A DNA stretch of 64,000 bases from Pseudoselenomonas ruminantium (GCF_900113715.1 NZ_FOQK01000007.1:1-64000), one strand, 5' to 3'. Numbered from the stretch's first letter, positions 36,687 to 44,915 are shown. Notes: generated by a model not told the origin, from the letters alone. Numbers and translations are program-made.

Positions 36687-37787
36687 ATGCATTTAAGAAT
36701 CTTAGATAAATATATATTCCGCGAGGTATTTTTGACCTTCCTGTTCGGCATCGCGGCCTTCACGGCTGTCTTTGTCGGATCGGGAACGCTGTTCAGCATT
36801 GCCAAATACATCACGGAATACGGCGCTTCACTGCAGTCGGTGGTGAAGATATTCGTACTGGGCCTGCCAGGCGTCATCATGTGGACGTTTCCGATGTCCA
36901 TGCTGCTGGCAAGCCTGCTGACCTTTGGCAAGCTGTCGAGCTCCAGTGAGATCACAGCCATGAAGTCGTGCGGCATCAGCTTTTCGCGCATTGCGGCTCC
37001 GGCGGTGATCATGGGCTTCGTGGTCAGCATCGGTGCGATTGCCTTCAATGAATATGTTGTCCCTTGGGCGAATACGGCATATCATAACGTCCTGTATTAT
37101 GAGATCCAGGGAAAGAGCGGCATGAAGTCCCAGGAACATATCATCCTCAAGGAGCTCGACCATGATAAGATAAAACGTCTTGTCTATGCGCGGGCCTACA
37201 ACGCGGATACCCAGACGCTCCAGAGCATCACGCTGCAGGAGTTCAATGCCGACAGCAAGGTCAGCCATGTCGAGAATGCTGAGTATGCGGAGTGGAATGG
37301 TGACGAGTGGATCATGCATAATGGCATGATTTATGACATCGCGCAGGAAGATGGGCAAAGCGAGCACACGATGCGTTTCAACAAGCAGATATTGCCCATC
37401 AATGCCAACCCGAAACAGATCGTCCGCGAGCAGAAAGAGCTCGAGGAGATGACGATGAAGGAGCTGCGTGAGCAGATCGAGATCATGAAGACGCAGTATG
37501 TGGACACGAAGACGCTGGAGGCAGAGCTCTATCAGCGCGTCACCGTGCCGCTGGCGAGTTTGATCTTTGCACTGGTCGGTGTGCCGCTCGGCTTGCAGCC
37601 GACGCGTAATTCGTCCTCGGCAGGCTTTGCGATGAGTGTTATCATCATTTTCTGCTATTATGCACTGATGACCTTGGGCAATGCACTGGCGCGCGGTGGC
37701 ATCCTGCCGCCGATGCTGGCGGTTTGGATACCGAATCTCATTGGTATGGCAGCAGGATTTGTCTTGATCCGACGGGCATCACGGTGA
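36687..37787 (+). CDS. LptF/LptG-family LPS export permease (single gene)
   Basis: This is the YjgP/YjgQ-type permease that works with LptB. The 366-residue protein has three N-terminal membrane helices (about 12-35, 55-80, 100-120), a periplasmic jellyroll (about 130-255) and three C-terminal helices (about 280-365). It starts with the usual ILDKYIFREVFLTFLFG. E. coli has two such genes, lptF and lptG; only one is present here, so it either forms a homodimer or has a partner elsewhere. ATG 36687 follows GGAGAAAG. Confidence 0.92.
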   Translation: MHLRILDKYIFREVFLTFLFGIAAFTAVFVGSGTLFSIAKYITEYGASLQSVVKIFVLGLPGVIMWTFPMSMLLASLLTFGKLSSSSEITAMKSCGISFSRIAAPAVIMGFVVSIGAIAFNEYVVPWANTAYHNVLYYEIQGKSGMKSQEHIILKELDHDKIKRLVYARAYNADTQTLQSITLQEFNADSKVSHVENAEYAEWNGDEWIMHNGMIYDIAQEDGQSEHTMRFNKQILPINANPKQIVREQKELEEMTMKELREQIEIMKTQYVDTKTLEAELYQRVTVPLASLIFALVGVPLGLQPTRNSSSAGFAMSVIIIFCYYALMTLGNALARGGILPPMLAVWIPNLIGMAAGFVLIRRASR

Positions 37788-37825
37788 GGATGCCGAAATT
37801 TTGCAGGAAGGTGGAATGATGGAGG

Positions 37826-39049
37826 ATGTATGGAGTCCTTTTGATTGCAGTGCTGATTGTTACCGGCGGTGCTATTGCGTTTATCGGTGATCGGCTGGGA
37901 ACAAAAATCGGTAAGAAGCGGTTGTCTATCTTTGGCTTGCGGCCGCGGCATACATCGATCATCATCACTATTTTCACGGGTATCTGCATCACGACGCTGA
38001 CCTTCGGCGTCATGGCAGCCGCTTCGGAAAATGTGCGCACAGCGCTTTTCGGCATGGAGCGGCTGAACCGGACAATGCTGGAGACGCAGGCCAGCCTCAG
38101 GGATGCGCAGTCGGACCTGCAGGCGGCGCAGAGCGAGCAGGAGCGTACCAATGAGGCCCTGGCCAAGTCGAAAGAAGACGTGGAAAGACTGCAGACGCAG
38201 CAGTCGGAGCTGGAAGCTGAGTCGGCAAGACTGCAGGAGGGCAACCGCCTGCTGGAGGCAGCGACGCAGGAGCTGACGTTGCGCAATGACACCCTGGCGG
38301 CGCAGAACAGCACGCTGAGCGCGCAGAACGGCGAGCTTACGGACAGCAACGCGCAATTGACCCGGGATAATGCCGCACTGGAAACGCGGGCCGCCAATCT
38401 GCGCGATGGGTTGATCACCATCCGTGAAGGCGACATCGTTTTCCAGGCTGGTGAGGTCATCGCCAGCGGCGTCATCCGCGGCCATCGGCCGGTAGCTGAG
38501 GTTGACCGCGATATGCAGGCCTTAGCGCAGCTGGCCAACCGCAACATATCGAATAAGCTGGGGCAGGACAATTCCGACCAGGACATCTGGATCTACCAGC
38601 CTGAATATGAGGCAGCTGTGCAGCAGATTGCGGAAAGTCCGCAGGATATGGTCGTGCGCATCGTCGCTGCTGGCAACCTGCTGCGTGGCGAGGCTGTGCG
38701 CACGACATTGGCGCTCTATAAAAACAGTGTGATTTACCGGGACAAGGAATTCATCATTGCCCGTCCGTATATGTTGGACGGTGGATCTGACGGTGAGGCT
38801 GAGCAGACCGTGATGAGCTTCCTCAAGGATGTCAATCTGGCGGCTACATCCAAAGGCATTCTGCCTGACCCAATTCGTGGCTCGGTTGGAGTCATGGAGG
38901 GGGCGCAGTTCTACGATATCGTCAATTCCCTGCGCGGCCGTCATGGCGCGGTGGTTCTGTCGGCGTATGCCAATGGCGACACGGATGCGATGGGACCGCT
39001 CCGGCTGACACTTCGGTCGGAGTTCCAGACCAATAGCGCCGTTCGTTGA
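37826..39049 (+). CDS. DUF3084-family coiled-coil membrane protein
   Basis: The 407-residue protein has two N-terminal membrane helices (about 3-20 and 44-66) separated by a basic loop (GTKIGKKRLSIFGLRPRHTS). A long coiled coil rich in Gln, Glu, Ala and Asn follows (about 75-200). A globular C-terminal domain (about 205-400) begins near GDIVFQAGEVIASGVIRG. This matches DUF3084, known from Cyanobacteria and Negativicutes and of unknown function. It follows the lptF/G-type gene by 38 bases and ends at a terminator, so it belongs to the LPS transport operon. The exact start is unsure: GGAGG directly abuts ATG 37826 and TTG 37841 is an alternative. Confidence 0.85.
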   Translation: MYGVLLIAVLIVTGGAIAFIGDRLGTKIGKKRLSIFGLRPRHTSIIITIFTGICITTLTFGVMAAASENVRTALFGMERLNRTMLETQASLRDAQSDLQAAQSEQERTNEALAKSKEDVERLQTQQSELEAESARLQEGNRLLEAATQELTLRNDTLAAQNSTLSAQNGELTDSNAQLTRDNAALETRAANLRDGLITIREGDIVFQAGEVIASGVIRGHRPVAEVDRDMQALAQLANRNISNKLGQDNSDQDIWIYQPEYEAAVQQIAESPQDMVVRIVAAGNLLRGEAVRTTLALYKNSVIYRDKEFIIARPYMLDGGSDGEAEQTVMSFLKDVNLAATSKGILPDPIRGSVGVMEGAQFYDIVNSLRGRHGAVVLSAYANGDTDAMGPLRLTLRSEFQTNSAVR

Positions 39050-39058
39050 GTGGAAAGT

Positions 39059-39086
39059 AAGCCTTCCCTACGGGGAAGGCTATTTT
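39059..39086 (+). terminator. Intrinsic terminator after the DUF3084 gene
   Basis: AAGCCTTCCC pairs with GGGAAGGCT around TACG and is followed by TATTTTA. It closes the lpt operon. The next gene's ribosome binding site lies only 4 bases on. Confidence 0.75.
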
Positions 39087-39098
39087 ATAGGAGGAAGC

Positions 39099-39515
39099 AT
39101 GAACATCGCAGCACTCGATCCCGGCCGGGATAAATGTGGGTTTGCCGTGCTGGCCGGCGATGGTACGGTGCTTTTGCAGCAGGTCATCGCAACGGCTGAG
39201 TTGGAGCAGGAAATCCTTATGGCACGGCAGCGTTTTTCGTTTGACTGCCTCATCGAAGGCAACGGTACGACGAGCCAGCAGGCGCGGGAACGCATTGCTG
39301 CTGCTCTGCCGGATCTTGCGGTCATCGTGGTCGATGAATACCGCACGACGGAGATGGCTCGTGGTGCGTACTGGCAGGCGCATCCGCCCAAGGGCTGGCG
39401 GCGGTTGCTGCCGGTGACTATGCAGGTGCCGCCTGAGCCGGTCGATGATTTTGTCGCCGTGATCCTGGGGCATCGTTATTTGCAGACTAGAGAGGGAGAG
39501 AAGCATGAATCGTGA
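39099..39515 (+). CDS. RuvC/YqgF-like RNase H-fold nuclease
   Basis: The 138-residue protein starts MNIAALDPGRDKCGFAVL, the first strand and acidic residue (D7) of the RuvC/YqgF RNase H-like fold. Further acidic positions are in DCLIEGNG and PVDDFVAVIL. Related YqgF proteins process pre-16S rRNA, while RuvC resolves Holliday junctions. The short length and missing RuvC-specific regions make a YqgF-like or stand-alone family more likely. The substrate is not known. It overlaps the following dCMP deaminase gene by 11 bases. Confidence 0.75.
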   Translation: MNIAALDPGRDKCGFAVLAGDGTVLLQQVIATAELEQEILMARQRFSFDCLIEGNGTTSQQARERIAAALPDLAVIVVDEYRTTEMARGAYWQAHPPKGWRRLLPVTMQVPPEPVDDFVAVILGHRYLQTREGEKHES

Positions 39516-39969
39516 AAAACAGCAGCGTCCGGGCTGGACGGAGTATTTCCTGGATATCGCCAAGGCTGTCGGCCGCCGGGCAACCTGCCTGCGCCGCCGC
39601 TATGGCGCGATCATCGTCAAGGACAAGATCATCATCAGCACGGGGTATAATGGTGCGCCGCGCGGTGAAGCGAACTGCATCGATACGGGCATCTGTGAGC
39701 GCGAGCGCCTGCATGTGCCCAAGGGACAGAACTATGAGCTCTGCGTAGCTGTCCATGCGGAGCAGAATGCCATCATCAATGCTGATCCTGCAGCGATGGA
39801 GGGGGCAACCATCTACATCGTCGGCATCAATGCCGATGGCAGCCTGGCATCGGGCAAGCCATGTCTGCTTTGCCGCCGCATGCTGCGCAACGCCAAGCTG
39901 GGCCAGGTGGTCTATTACGAAACCGACGGCAGCATCGTCACTTGCCGTCCGGATGAAATCCATGATTAA
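39505..39969 (+). CDS. dCMP/cytidine deaminase, ComEB-like
   Basis: This 154-residue zinc deaminase shows the two signature motifs: HAEQNAI (zinc His and catalytic Glu) and PCLLCRRML (two zinc Cys). ATCLRRRYGAIIVKD and GYNGAPRGEANC are typical of deoxycytidylate deaminases that feed dUMP to thymidylate synthesis. The C-terminus is short. It lies 11 bases inside the preceding nuclease gene and is therefore probably coupled to it. Confidence 0.9.
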   Translation: MNREKQQRPGWTEYFLDIAKAVGRRATCLRRRYGAIIVKDKIIISTGYNGAPRGEANCIDTGICERERLHVPKGQNYELCVAVHAEQNAIINADPAAMEGATIYIVGINADGSLASGKPCLLCRRMLRNAKLGQVVYYETDGSIVTCRPDEIHD

Positions 39970-39992
39970 ACGCTGCATTCAGCTTATTTTCA

Positions 39993-40021
39993 TTGACACT
40001 GGCGAACCGCTGCGGTAAAAT
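39993..40021 (+). promoter_or_regulatory. Promoter of the wecA-type gene
   Basis: A perfect TTGACA (39993-39998) and TAAAAT (40016-40021) are 17 bases apart, about 50 bases before the next gene. Confidence 0.85.
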
Positions 40022-40070
40022 AGGCTTGCTATAAAAATTTGAATACAAAGGGAAAAAGAGGTGCACTTGT

Positions 40071-41123
40071 ATGCCGGATTATATGATGGCGTTTGTGATT
40101 GCAGCCGGTGTGGCTTTGCTCATTACGCCAGGCGTGATCTTTTTGGCGGCCAAGACGGGAGCGATGGATGCTCCTGATGCGAGAAAAGTACATAAAAAAC
40201 CGATTCCGCGGATTGGCGGATTGGGTATCTATGCAGCGTTCATGGCGGCGATGCTCAGCATCATGTTTGTGGTGCCGATGTCTGCTGAGGTCACGAACGA
40301 GCTCATCGGCCTTATGGTCGGCGGTTCGCTGATCGTGCTGGTCGGTATCATTGATGATTACAAGAATCTGCCGGCCAAGGTCAAGCTCGTCGGCCAGATC
40401 CTGGCAGCAGCAGTGCTGGTGGTTGTCTTTGATGTGCGCATCGATTTCATCACCGATCCGTTCGGTGACTATATCTACACCGAATGGTTTGCGATTCCGG
40501 TGACGATTTTCTGGATTGTCGGTCTCACGAACACGGTCAACCTCATCGATGGTCTTGATGGCCTGGCGGCTGGCGTATCGACCATTGCCGCTATCACGAT
40601 CTTCCTCGTGGCCTTGCAGCAGGATATCGTGCTCGTAGCCGTGCTCACGGCAGCTCTGGCTGGTGCAGCCTTTGGTTTCCTTTATTACAACTTCAATCCT
40701 GCCCGCATCTTCATGGGGGATTCGGGCAGCATGTTCCTGGGCTACATGCTCGCAGGCATCTCGGTGATCGGTGCCGTGAAGAGCGCTGCGACGATCGCAC
40801 TTATCGTGCCTATCCTGGCACTCGGTCTGCCGATCCTTGATACGACGTTTGCGATTGTCCGCCGTTATCGTGGCGGTGTGCCAATCTTCAAGCCCGATAA
40901 GGGTCATCTGCATCATCGCCTGCTTGACTTGGGCTTCAGCCAGCGTCAGGCCGTGCTGCTGATGTATGTGATCAGTGCGCTTTTGGGCCTGAGTGCGGTG
41001 GCGCTCACCGAGGTCAGCACGCAGATTGCCATCCTCATCGTCTGCGCGGTCGTGGTGGCAGTGCTCTTCGGGGCAAAGAAGATTGGTATTTTCCGGTTGA
41101 ATGACTCCGCGCATCAGCATTGA
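40071..41123 (+). CDS. WecA/TagO-type undecaprenyl-phosphate sugar-1-phosphate transferase
   Basis: The enzyme moves GlcNAc-1-phosphate (or a related sugar) from UDP to undecaprenyl phosphate, starting O-antigen, enterobacterial common antigen or teichoic-acid-like polymers. The 350-residue membrane protein has about ten helices and the family motifs: DAPDARKVHKKPIPRIGG, GIIDDYKNLPAKVKL (Asp pair), GLTNTVNLIDGLDGLAAG, FNPARIFMGDSGSMFLG, and the His-rich loop GHLHHRLLDLGFSQ. Pairing with wecB points to GlcNAc/ManNAc-containing surface polymers. Confidence 0.92.
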   Translation: MPDYMMAFVIAAGVALLITPGVIFLAAKTGAMDAPDARKVHKKPIPRIGGLGIYAAFMAAMLSIMFVVPMSAEVTNELIGLMVGGSLIVLVGIIDDYKNLPAKVKLVGQILAAAVLVVVFDVRIDFITDPFGDYIYTEWFAIPVTIFWIVGLTNTVNLIDGLDGLAAGVSTIAAITIFLVALQQDIVLVAVLTAALAGAAFGFLYYNFNPARIFMGDSGSMFLGYMLAGISVIGAVKSAATIALIVPILALGLPILDTTFAIVRRYRGGVPIFKPDKGHLHHRLLDLGFSQRQAVLLMYVISALLGLSAVALTEVSTQIAILIVCAVVVAVLFGAKKIGIFRLNDSAHQH

Positions 41124-41152
41124 GCCCGCGGGAATATACAGCGTAAGAACCC

Positions 41153-41182
41153 AGAAGGCAGGTGAAGACCTGCCTTTCTTCA
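41153..41182 (+). terminator. Hairpin terminator between the wecA-type gene and wecB
   Basis: AGAAGGCAGGT pairs with ACCTGCCTTTCT (one bulged T) around GAAG, with a short T-rich tail. It may only partly terminate, because no promoter is seen before wecB. Confidence 0.6.
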
Positions 41183-41199
41183 TAGAAAGGGGATTTTTG

Positions 41200-42363
41200 A
41201 TGGATAAGAAGAAAATCAAGGTGATGACGGTCTTTGGCACGCGTCCTGAGGCAATCAAGATGGCACCGATCGTGCTGGAGCTTCAGAAACATGCTGACAA
41301 GATCACGCCGGTGGTAGCGGTGACGGCACAGCATCGCGAGATGCTCGATCAGGTGCTGAACCTGTTCCATATCACGCCGGACCACGACCTTGATATCATG
41401 GCACAGGGACAGACGCTCTTTGATATCACGACGAAAGCCATGAAGGGCCTGGATGCTGTGCTGTCTGAGGAGAAACCGGACATCGTGCTCGTCCATGGCG
41501 ATACAACGACGACATTCGCTGGTGCTTTGGCTGCCTACTATCACCAGACGACGGTCGGCCATGTCGAGGCTGGCCTGCGCACGCACAACAAATATTCGCC
41601 GTTCCCGGAGGAGATGAACCGCAAGCTCACGGGCTGCATTTCCGATCTCAACTTCGCGCCGACCCAGACCAGCGAGCAGAACCTGCTGGCAGAAAACGTC
41701 AAACCCGAAAGCATTTTTGTCACGGGCAATACGGTCATTGATGCACTGCATCATACGGTCCGTTCCGATTTTGAGTTTGAGGATGAGATGCTGCGCAGCA
41801 TCGATTTCGATAACAAGCGTATCATCCTTGTCACGACCCATCGCCGCGAGAATCTTGGTGAGCCGATGCGTCATGTCTACAAGGCACTGCGCCAGCTGAC
41901 CGAGGAATTCGATGATGTTGAAGTCGTATTCCCGGTCCACAAGAATCCGAAGGTCCGCGAGGTAGTCCGCGAGGAACTCGGCGGCTTGGAGAAAGTCCAT
42001 CTGATTGACCCGCTCGATTACGAGCCATTTGCCAACCTCATGAGCCGTGCGCATCTGATCCTGACGGATTCGGGCGGCGTACAGGAGGAGGCACCGGCAC
42101 TGGGGAAACCCGTCCTTGTCCTGCGTGATACGACGGAGCGTCCGGAGGCTGTTGCCGCTGGTACGGTCAAGCTCATTGGTACTGACCGCGAGCGCGTGTA
42201 TCAGGAAGCTAAGACGCTGCTCGAAGATCCGGCGGAGTATGGCCGCATGGCGGAGTCGGTCAACCCGTATGGCGATGGCAAGGCTTCGGAGCGCATCATC
42301 CAGGCAATCCTCTATCATTACGGCCTGGCTGAGAACCGCCCGGATGTATTCAAAGGAAAATAA
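41200..42363 (+). CDS. wecB: UDP-N-acetylglucosamine 2-epimerase (non-hydrolysing)
   Basis: WecB interconverts UDP-GlcNAc and UDP-ManNAc. The 387-residue GT-B fold protein has the family motifs MTVFGTRPEAIKMAPIV, HGDTTTTFAGALAAYYH, HVEAGLRTHNKYSPFPEEMNR and LTDSGGVQEEAPALGKPVLVLRDTTERPEAV. ATG 41200 is chosen because it follows AAAGGGGA; an open frame from 41101 overlaps the previous gene. A strong terminator follows. Confidence 0.95.
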   Translation: MDKKKIKVMTVFGTRPEAIKMAPIVLELQKHADKITPVVAVTAQHREMLDQVLNLFHITPDHDLDIMAQGQTLFDITTKAMKGLDAVLSEEKPDIVLVHGDTTTTFAGALAAYYHQTTVGHVEAGLRTHNKYSPFPEEMNRKLTGCISDLNFAPTQTSEQNLLAENVKPESIFVTGNTVIDALHHTVRSDFEFEDEMLRSIDFDNKRIILVTTHRRENLGEPMRHVYKALRQLTEEFDDVEVVFPVHKNPKVREVVREELGGLEKVHLIDPLDYEPFANLMSRAHLILTDSGGVQEEAPALGKPVLVLRDTTERPEAVAAGTVKLIGTDRERVYQEAKTLLEDPAEYGRMAESVNPYGDGKASERIIQAILYHYGLAENRPDVFKGK

Positions 42364-42372
42364 ACCACGTAT

Positions 42373-42401
42373 AAGCCTTCCTGTAACGGGAAGGCTTTTT
42401 T
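42373..42401 (+). terminator. Intrinsic terminator after wecB
   Basis: AAGCCTTCC pairs with GGAAGGCTT around a 7-base loop and runs into TTTT. The ribosome binding site of atpZ follows at once. Confidence 0.8.
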
Positions 42402-42416
42402 GGCAGGGAGACAGAT

Positions 42417-42662
42417 ATGGACAAGCAGGGAAATGATGGACAGAAACATGAGGGGCTGCGCCAGGCAGTCAAGGCTTTTTCGGTGCTGGGCGGCATTGGC
42501 ATATATCTGGTGGTCTTTGTCGGTATTTGTGTATTCTTGGGCAATCTGGCCGATGAGAATCTCGGGCTTGGCTATGCCGGAAAATTGGTCGGGATCCTCG
42601 TAGGTTTCCCTGGCGCTATCTATACGTTATACCGTCAGCTCAAGCAGGGAAATGTGCTTTGA
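42417..42662 (+). CDS. atpZ: AtpZ/AtpI-family small membrane protein
   Basis: This 81-residue protein has two membrane helices (about 22-44 and 54-72), the second with GKLVGILVGFPGAIYTLYRQ, as in AtpZ proteins that accompany Firmicute ATP synthase operons. In such operons AtpZ and AtpI have been linked to magnesium handling or c-ring assembly. It sits 324 bases upstream of atpI, after the wecB terminator, so it may be expressed apart from the main operon. ATG 42417 lies 6 bases after CAGGGAG. Confidence 0.8.
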   Translation: MDKQGNDGQKHEGLRQAVKAFSVLGGIGIYLVVFVGICVFLGNLADENLGLGYAGKLVGILVGFPGAIYTLYRQLKQGNVL

Positions 42663-42985
42663 ATGGCGGTATTGATGGAATTGTTGATATTTTGTATTTT
42701 GTTGAAAAAATACTTGCCATTCATTAATCAATCGCATATAATAAACATTGCGACCAACGTGGATAAATCAATTTTATTGGTTTATGGTAGTATAAATAAA
42801 TGTTTTTTATGACTAAATAGGAAAAATAAATCATATTTTTTCGTTGGATTTCTAGAAAACAAAAGGGATTTGAACCATCGATGTCGAAATATGACTGTTA
42901 GGCAGATGGTGTCCCACAGGGATGTATACTATCGTCGTAAGTATTCAACGAAAACGACGGCTTTGGCTGCCGTTGGAGGAGGAAT
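42663..42985 (+). other. 323-base AT-rich region between atpZ and atpI
   Basis: This stretch is far more AT-rich than its surroundings. It holds a 7-bp inverted repeat (GTATTTT at 42694-42700 and AAAATAC at 42707-42713) immediately before the -35 box of a strong promoter. About 235 bases of leader then precede atpI, and a small ACGGC/GCCGT hairpin lies near its ribosome binding site. I see no supported gene or RNA family in it. Confidence 0.5.
42714..42742 (+). promoter_or_regulatory. Promoter of the ATP synthase operon
   Basis: TTGCCA (42714-42719) and TATAAT (42737-42742) are separated by 17 bases. It gives an unusually long leader of about 235 bases before atpI. Confidence 0.8.
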
Positions 42986-43360
42986 ATGAAAGAAGTTTTA
43001 TCGGTATTCATAAGGCGCCTGGCGGGTGGCTTGGCGGCAGCCTCATTGATGGTCGGCAGTCTCTTGCTTGCAAGAGGCGAGGCGGATCTCATCGGTGCAC
43101 TGCTGCTGGGGTATCTGGCGGCGCTGGTGTTTGTCTGGAATATGGCCTGGCGATTGTGGAAAATCGCTGCGGTTCCTACTGGCGGCGCAAAGAAGCAGAT
43201 GCTTTGGGGGCTGGTTTTGCGGATGATGGTTCTACTGTTGATCCTGCTGACAGCCGTGAATATTTCTGCGCAAGTGTTCGGAGTGACCGTGCTGGGTTTT
43301 CTCATCTGTTATGGGCTGTCAATATTCTTGCTGATCCACATGAATCACGGTAAAGAATAA
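42986..43360 (+). CDS. atpI: ATP synthase protein I family
   Basis: The 124-residue protein has four hydrophobic helices (about 12-32, 35-58, 75-95, 98-118) and is the first gene before atpB, the normal place of atpI. AtpI proteins assist c-ring assembly or stability. Sequence conservation in the family is low, so the call rests on size, topology and position. The ATG follows GGAGGAGG. Confidence 0.82.
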   Translation: MKEVLSVFIRRLAGGLAAASLMVGSLLLARGEADLIGALLLGYLAALVFVWNMAWRLWKIAAVPTGGAKKQMLWGLVLRMMVLLLILLTAVNISAQVFGVTVLGFLICYGLSIFLLIHMNHGKE

Positions 43361-43391
43361 CTTTGGTTTCTTAGGGAAGGAGGTTGAGTGT

Positions 43392-44072
43392 ATGGGCGAA
43401 GAGGTCGTTCATCGCGGAACAGAGCAGATAATGGGCTTCTCCTTTAACATGGAGACGCTGTATATGACCTGGCTCGCGATGGCAATTGTCCTGTTGATCG
43501 CATTCCTGGCTACCCGCAATCTGAAGATCATTCCGAGCGGCTGGCAGAATGTCGTGGAAATCATTGTCTTGTGGCTCCACGAGCAGCTGGATGCGATGAT
43601 GGGGCAGAGAGGCCGGTTCCTGGCGCCATTCATCGTGTCACTGTTCATGTTCCTGCTGGTTTCCAACTGGCTGGGACTGGTGCCGAAGATGGCATCACCG
43701 ACCAATGATCTGAACACTACACTGGCATTAGCACTCCTGGTCATTGTCATGGTACATGTACTGGGGCTTTTCATGAAGGGGGGCCACTATGTGGCGCATT
43801 TCTTCAAGCCGACGCCGGTATTTGTGATCATCAATGCGATCGAGGAAATTGCCAAGCCGATCACGCTGGCATTTCGTCTATTTGGTAACATCCTGGCAGG
43901 CGAGATCCTTATTGTCGTCCTGCTGAAACTCATGCCAATCTGGATGCCGATCCCGGCCGTTGCCTGGCTGGCGTTCAGTATCTTCATCGGCGGAGTTCAG
44001 GCCGTCATCTTCACGATGCTTTCAATGGCATATCTTGCCAATGCAGTCAAGCATGAAGAAGAGGAATCATAA
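43392..44072 (+). CDS. atpB: ATP synthase subunit a
   Basis: Subunit a holds the half-channels for ions at the c-ring. The 226-residue protein shows the essential Arg, R162, in ITLAFRLFGNILAGE. Other family regions are SNWLGLVPKMASPTNDLNTTLALAL and the C-terminal GGVQAVIFTMLSMAYL. ATG 43392 follows AAGGAGG by 8 bases. Confidence 0.95.
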   Translation: MGEEVVHRGTEQIMGFSFNMETLYMTWLAMAIVLLIAFLATRNLKIIPSGWQNVVEIIVLWLHEQLDAMMGQRGRFLAPFIVSLFMFLLVSNWLGLVPKMASPTNDLNTTLALALLVIVMVHVLGLFMKGGHYVAHFFKPTPVFVIINAIEEIAKPITLAFRLFGNILAGEILIVVLLKLMPIWMPIPAVAWLAFSIFIGGVQAVIFTMLSMAYLANAVKHEEEES

Positions 44073-44117
44073 CTCTACTATCTGAGAAGTTTGTACATTT
44101 TTAAGGAGGATTTTTTC

Positions 44118-44369
44118 ATGGAAAATGCAATTATGGTAGCAGCAGCTTTAATCGGTGCAGGTCTCTGCATGGGTCTTGCCGCAGTCGGCGCAGGTCTTGG
44201 TGATGGTATGGTAACGAGCCGTTTCATCGAGGGTATCACGCGTCAGCCGGAAGCTAAGAACACGCTGTTCACCAATACGCTGATTTCCGTCGGTCTGATC
44301 GAGGCAATGGCAATCATCGCAACGGTTGTTGCCCTGATCATGCTCTATGCTAACCCGCTCATCAAATAA
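44118..44369 (+). CDS. atpE: ATP synthase subunit c (two-carboxylate type)
   Basis: Subunit c forms the rotor ring. The 83-residue helical hairpin has the loop RQPEAK and the ion-binding Glu E62 in the second helix (GLIEAMAI). In the first helix, position 29 is Asp (GLGDG), where the Na+ enzyme of Ilyobacter has Gln32 in the same alignment. There are therefore two carboxylates in the binding site. The other Na+ ligands of Ilyobacter (Ser66, Tyr70) are Ala and Ile here, so ion choice is unclear. ATG 44118 lies 7 bases after AAGGAGGA; a longer frame from 44091 is rejected. Confidence 0.95.
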   Translation: MENAIMVAAALIGAGLCMGLAAVGAGLGDGMVTSRFIEGITRQPEAKNTLFTNTLISVGLIEAMAIIATVVALIMLYANPLIK

Positions 44370-44411
44370 TTCCTTTTTGATGAAGAATATGCACAAGGGG
44401 GGGCATAGTAA

Positions 44412-44915
44412 TTGATCGAGTTAAATATGACATTTTTCGCGCAGATCCTCAACTTCGTAATCCTGGTCGTATTGCTGCGCGCTGTGGCTTATAAGCCGGT
44501 CGTCAACATGCTCAAAGCCCGCGAGGATAAGATAAAGGAAAGCCTCGATAAAGCAGACGCTGATGCAGCAGAAGCTGATCAGCTGCTGGCTGACTACAAA
44601 AAGAAGCTGGCTGCTGCCAATATCAAGGCTGAGGAGATTATCCGCAACGCGGAAAAACGTGCCAGCGAAGATCGCGAGGCCGCACGTGCTGAGACGAAAC
44701 GCGAAATCGAGCAGATGAAGAAAGCCGCTGCAGCGGAGATCCAGCGTGACCGCGAGCGGGCTGTTGCCCAGCTCCGCGCTGAGGTCGTGGCTCTGTCCAT
44801 GGCTGCTGCCGGCAAGATCATCTCGAAAAATATCGATAAAGCTGAGAATGAACAGCTTATCACGGAATTCGTCGATAAGCTCGACAAAGATAAGATTGGT
44901 GATCTGCCATGCTAA
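44412..44915 (+). CDS. atpF: ATP synthase subunit b
   Basis: Subunit b is the peripheral stalk. The 167-residue protein has one N-terminal membrane helix (about 5-25: FFAQILNFVILVVLLRAVAYKPV) and a long charged coiled coil (Ala/Glu/Lys/Arg-rich, 35-155). TTG 44412 lies 8 bases after a G-rich ribosome binding site. It overlaps atpH by 7 bases. Confidence 0.94.
   Translation: MIELNMTFFAQILNFVILVVLLRAVAYKPVVNMLKAREDKIKESLDKADADAAEADQLLADYKKKLAAANIKAEEIIRNAEKRASEDREAARAETKREIEQMKKAAAAEIQRDRERAVAQLRAEVVALSMAAAGKIISKNIDKAENEQLITEFVDKLDKDKIGDLPC

Noticed and set aside
42922-43353. A 143-codon frame overlapping atpI
   Set aside because: Its translation lacks membrane helices and overlaps the better supported atpI, which has a strong ribosome binding site.
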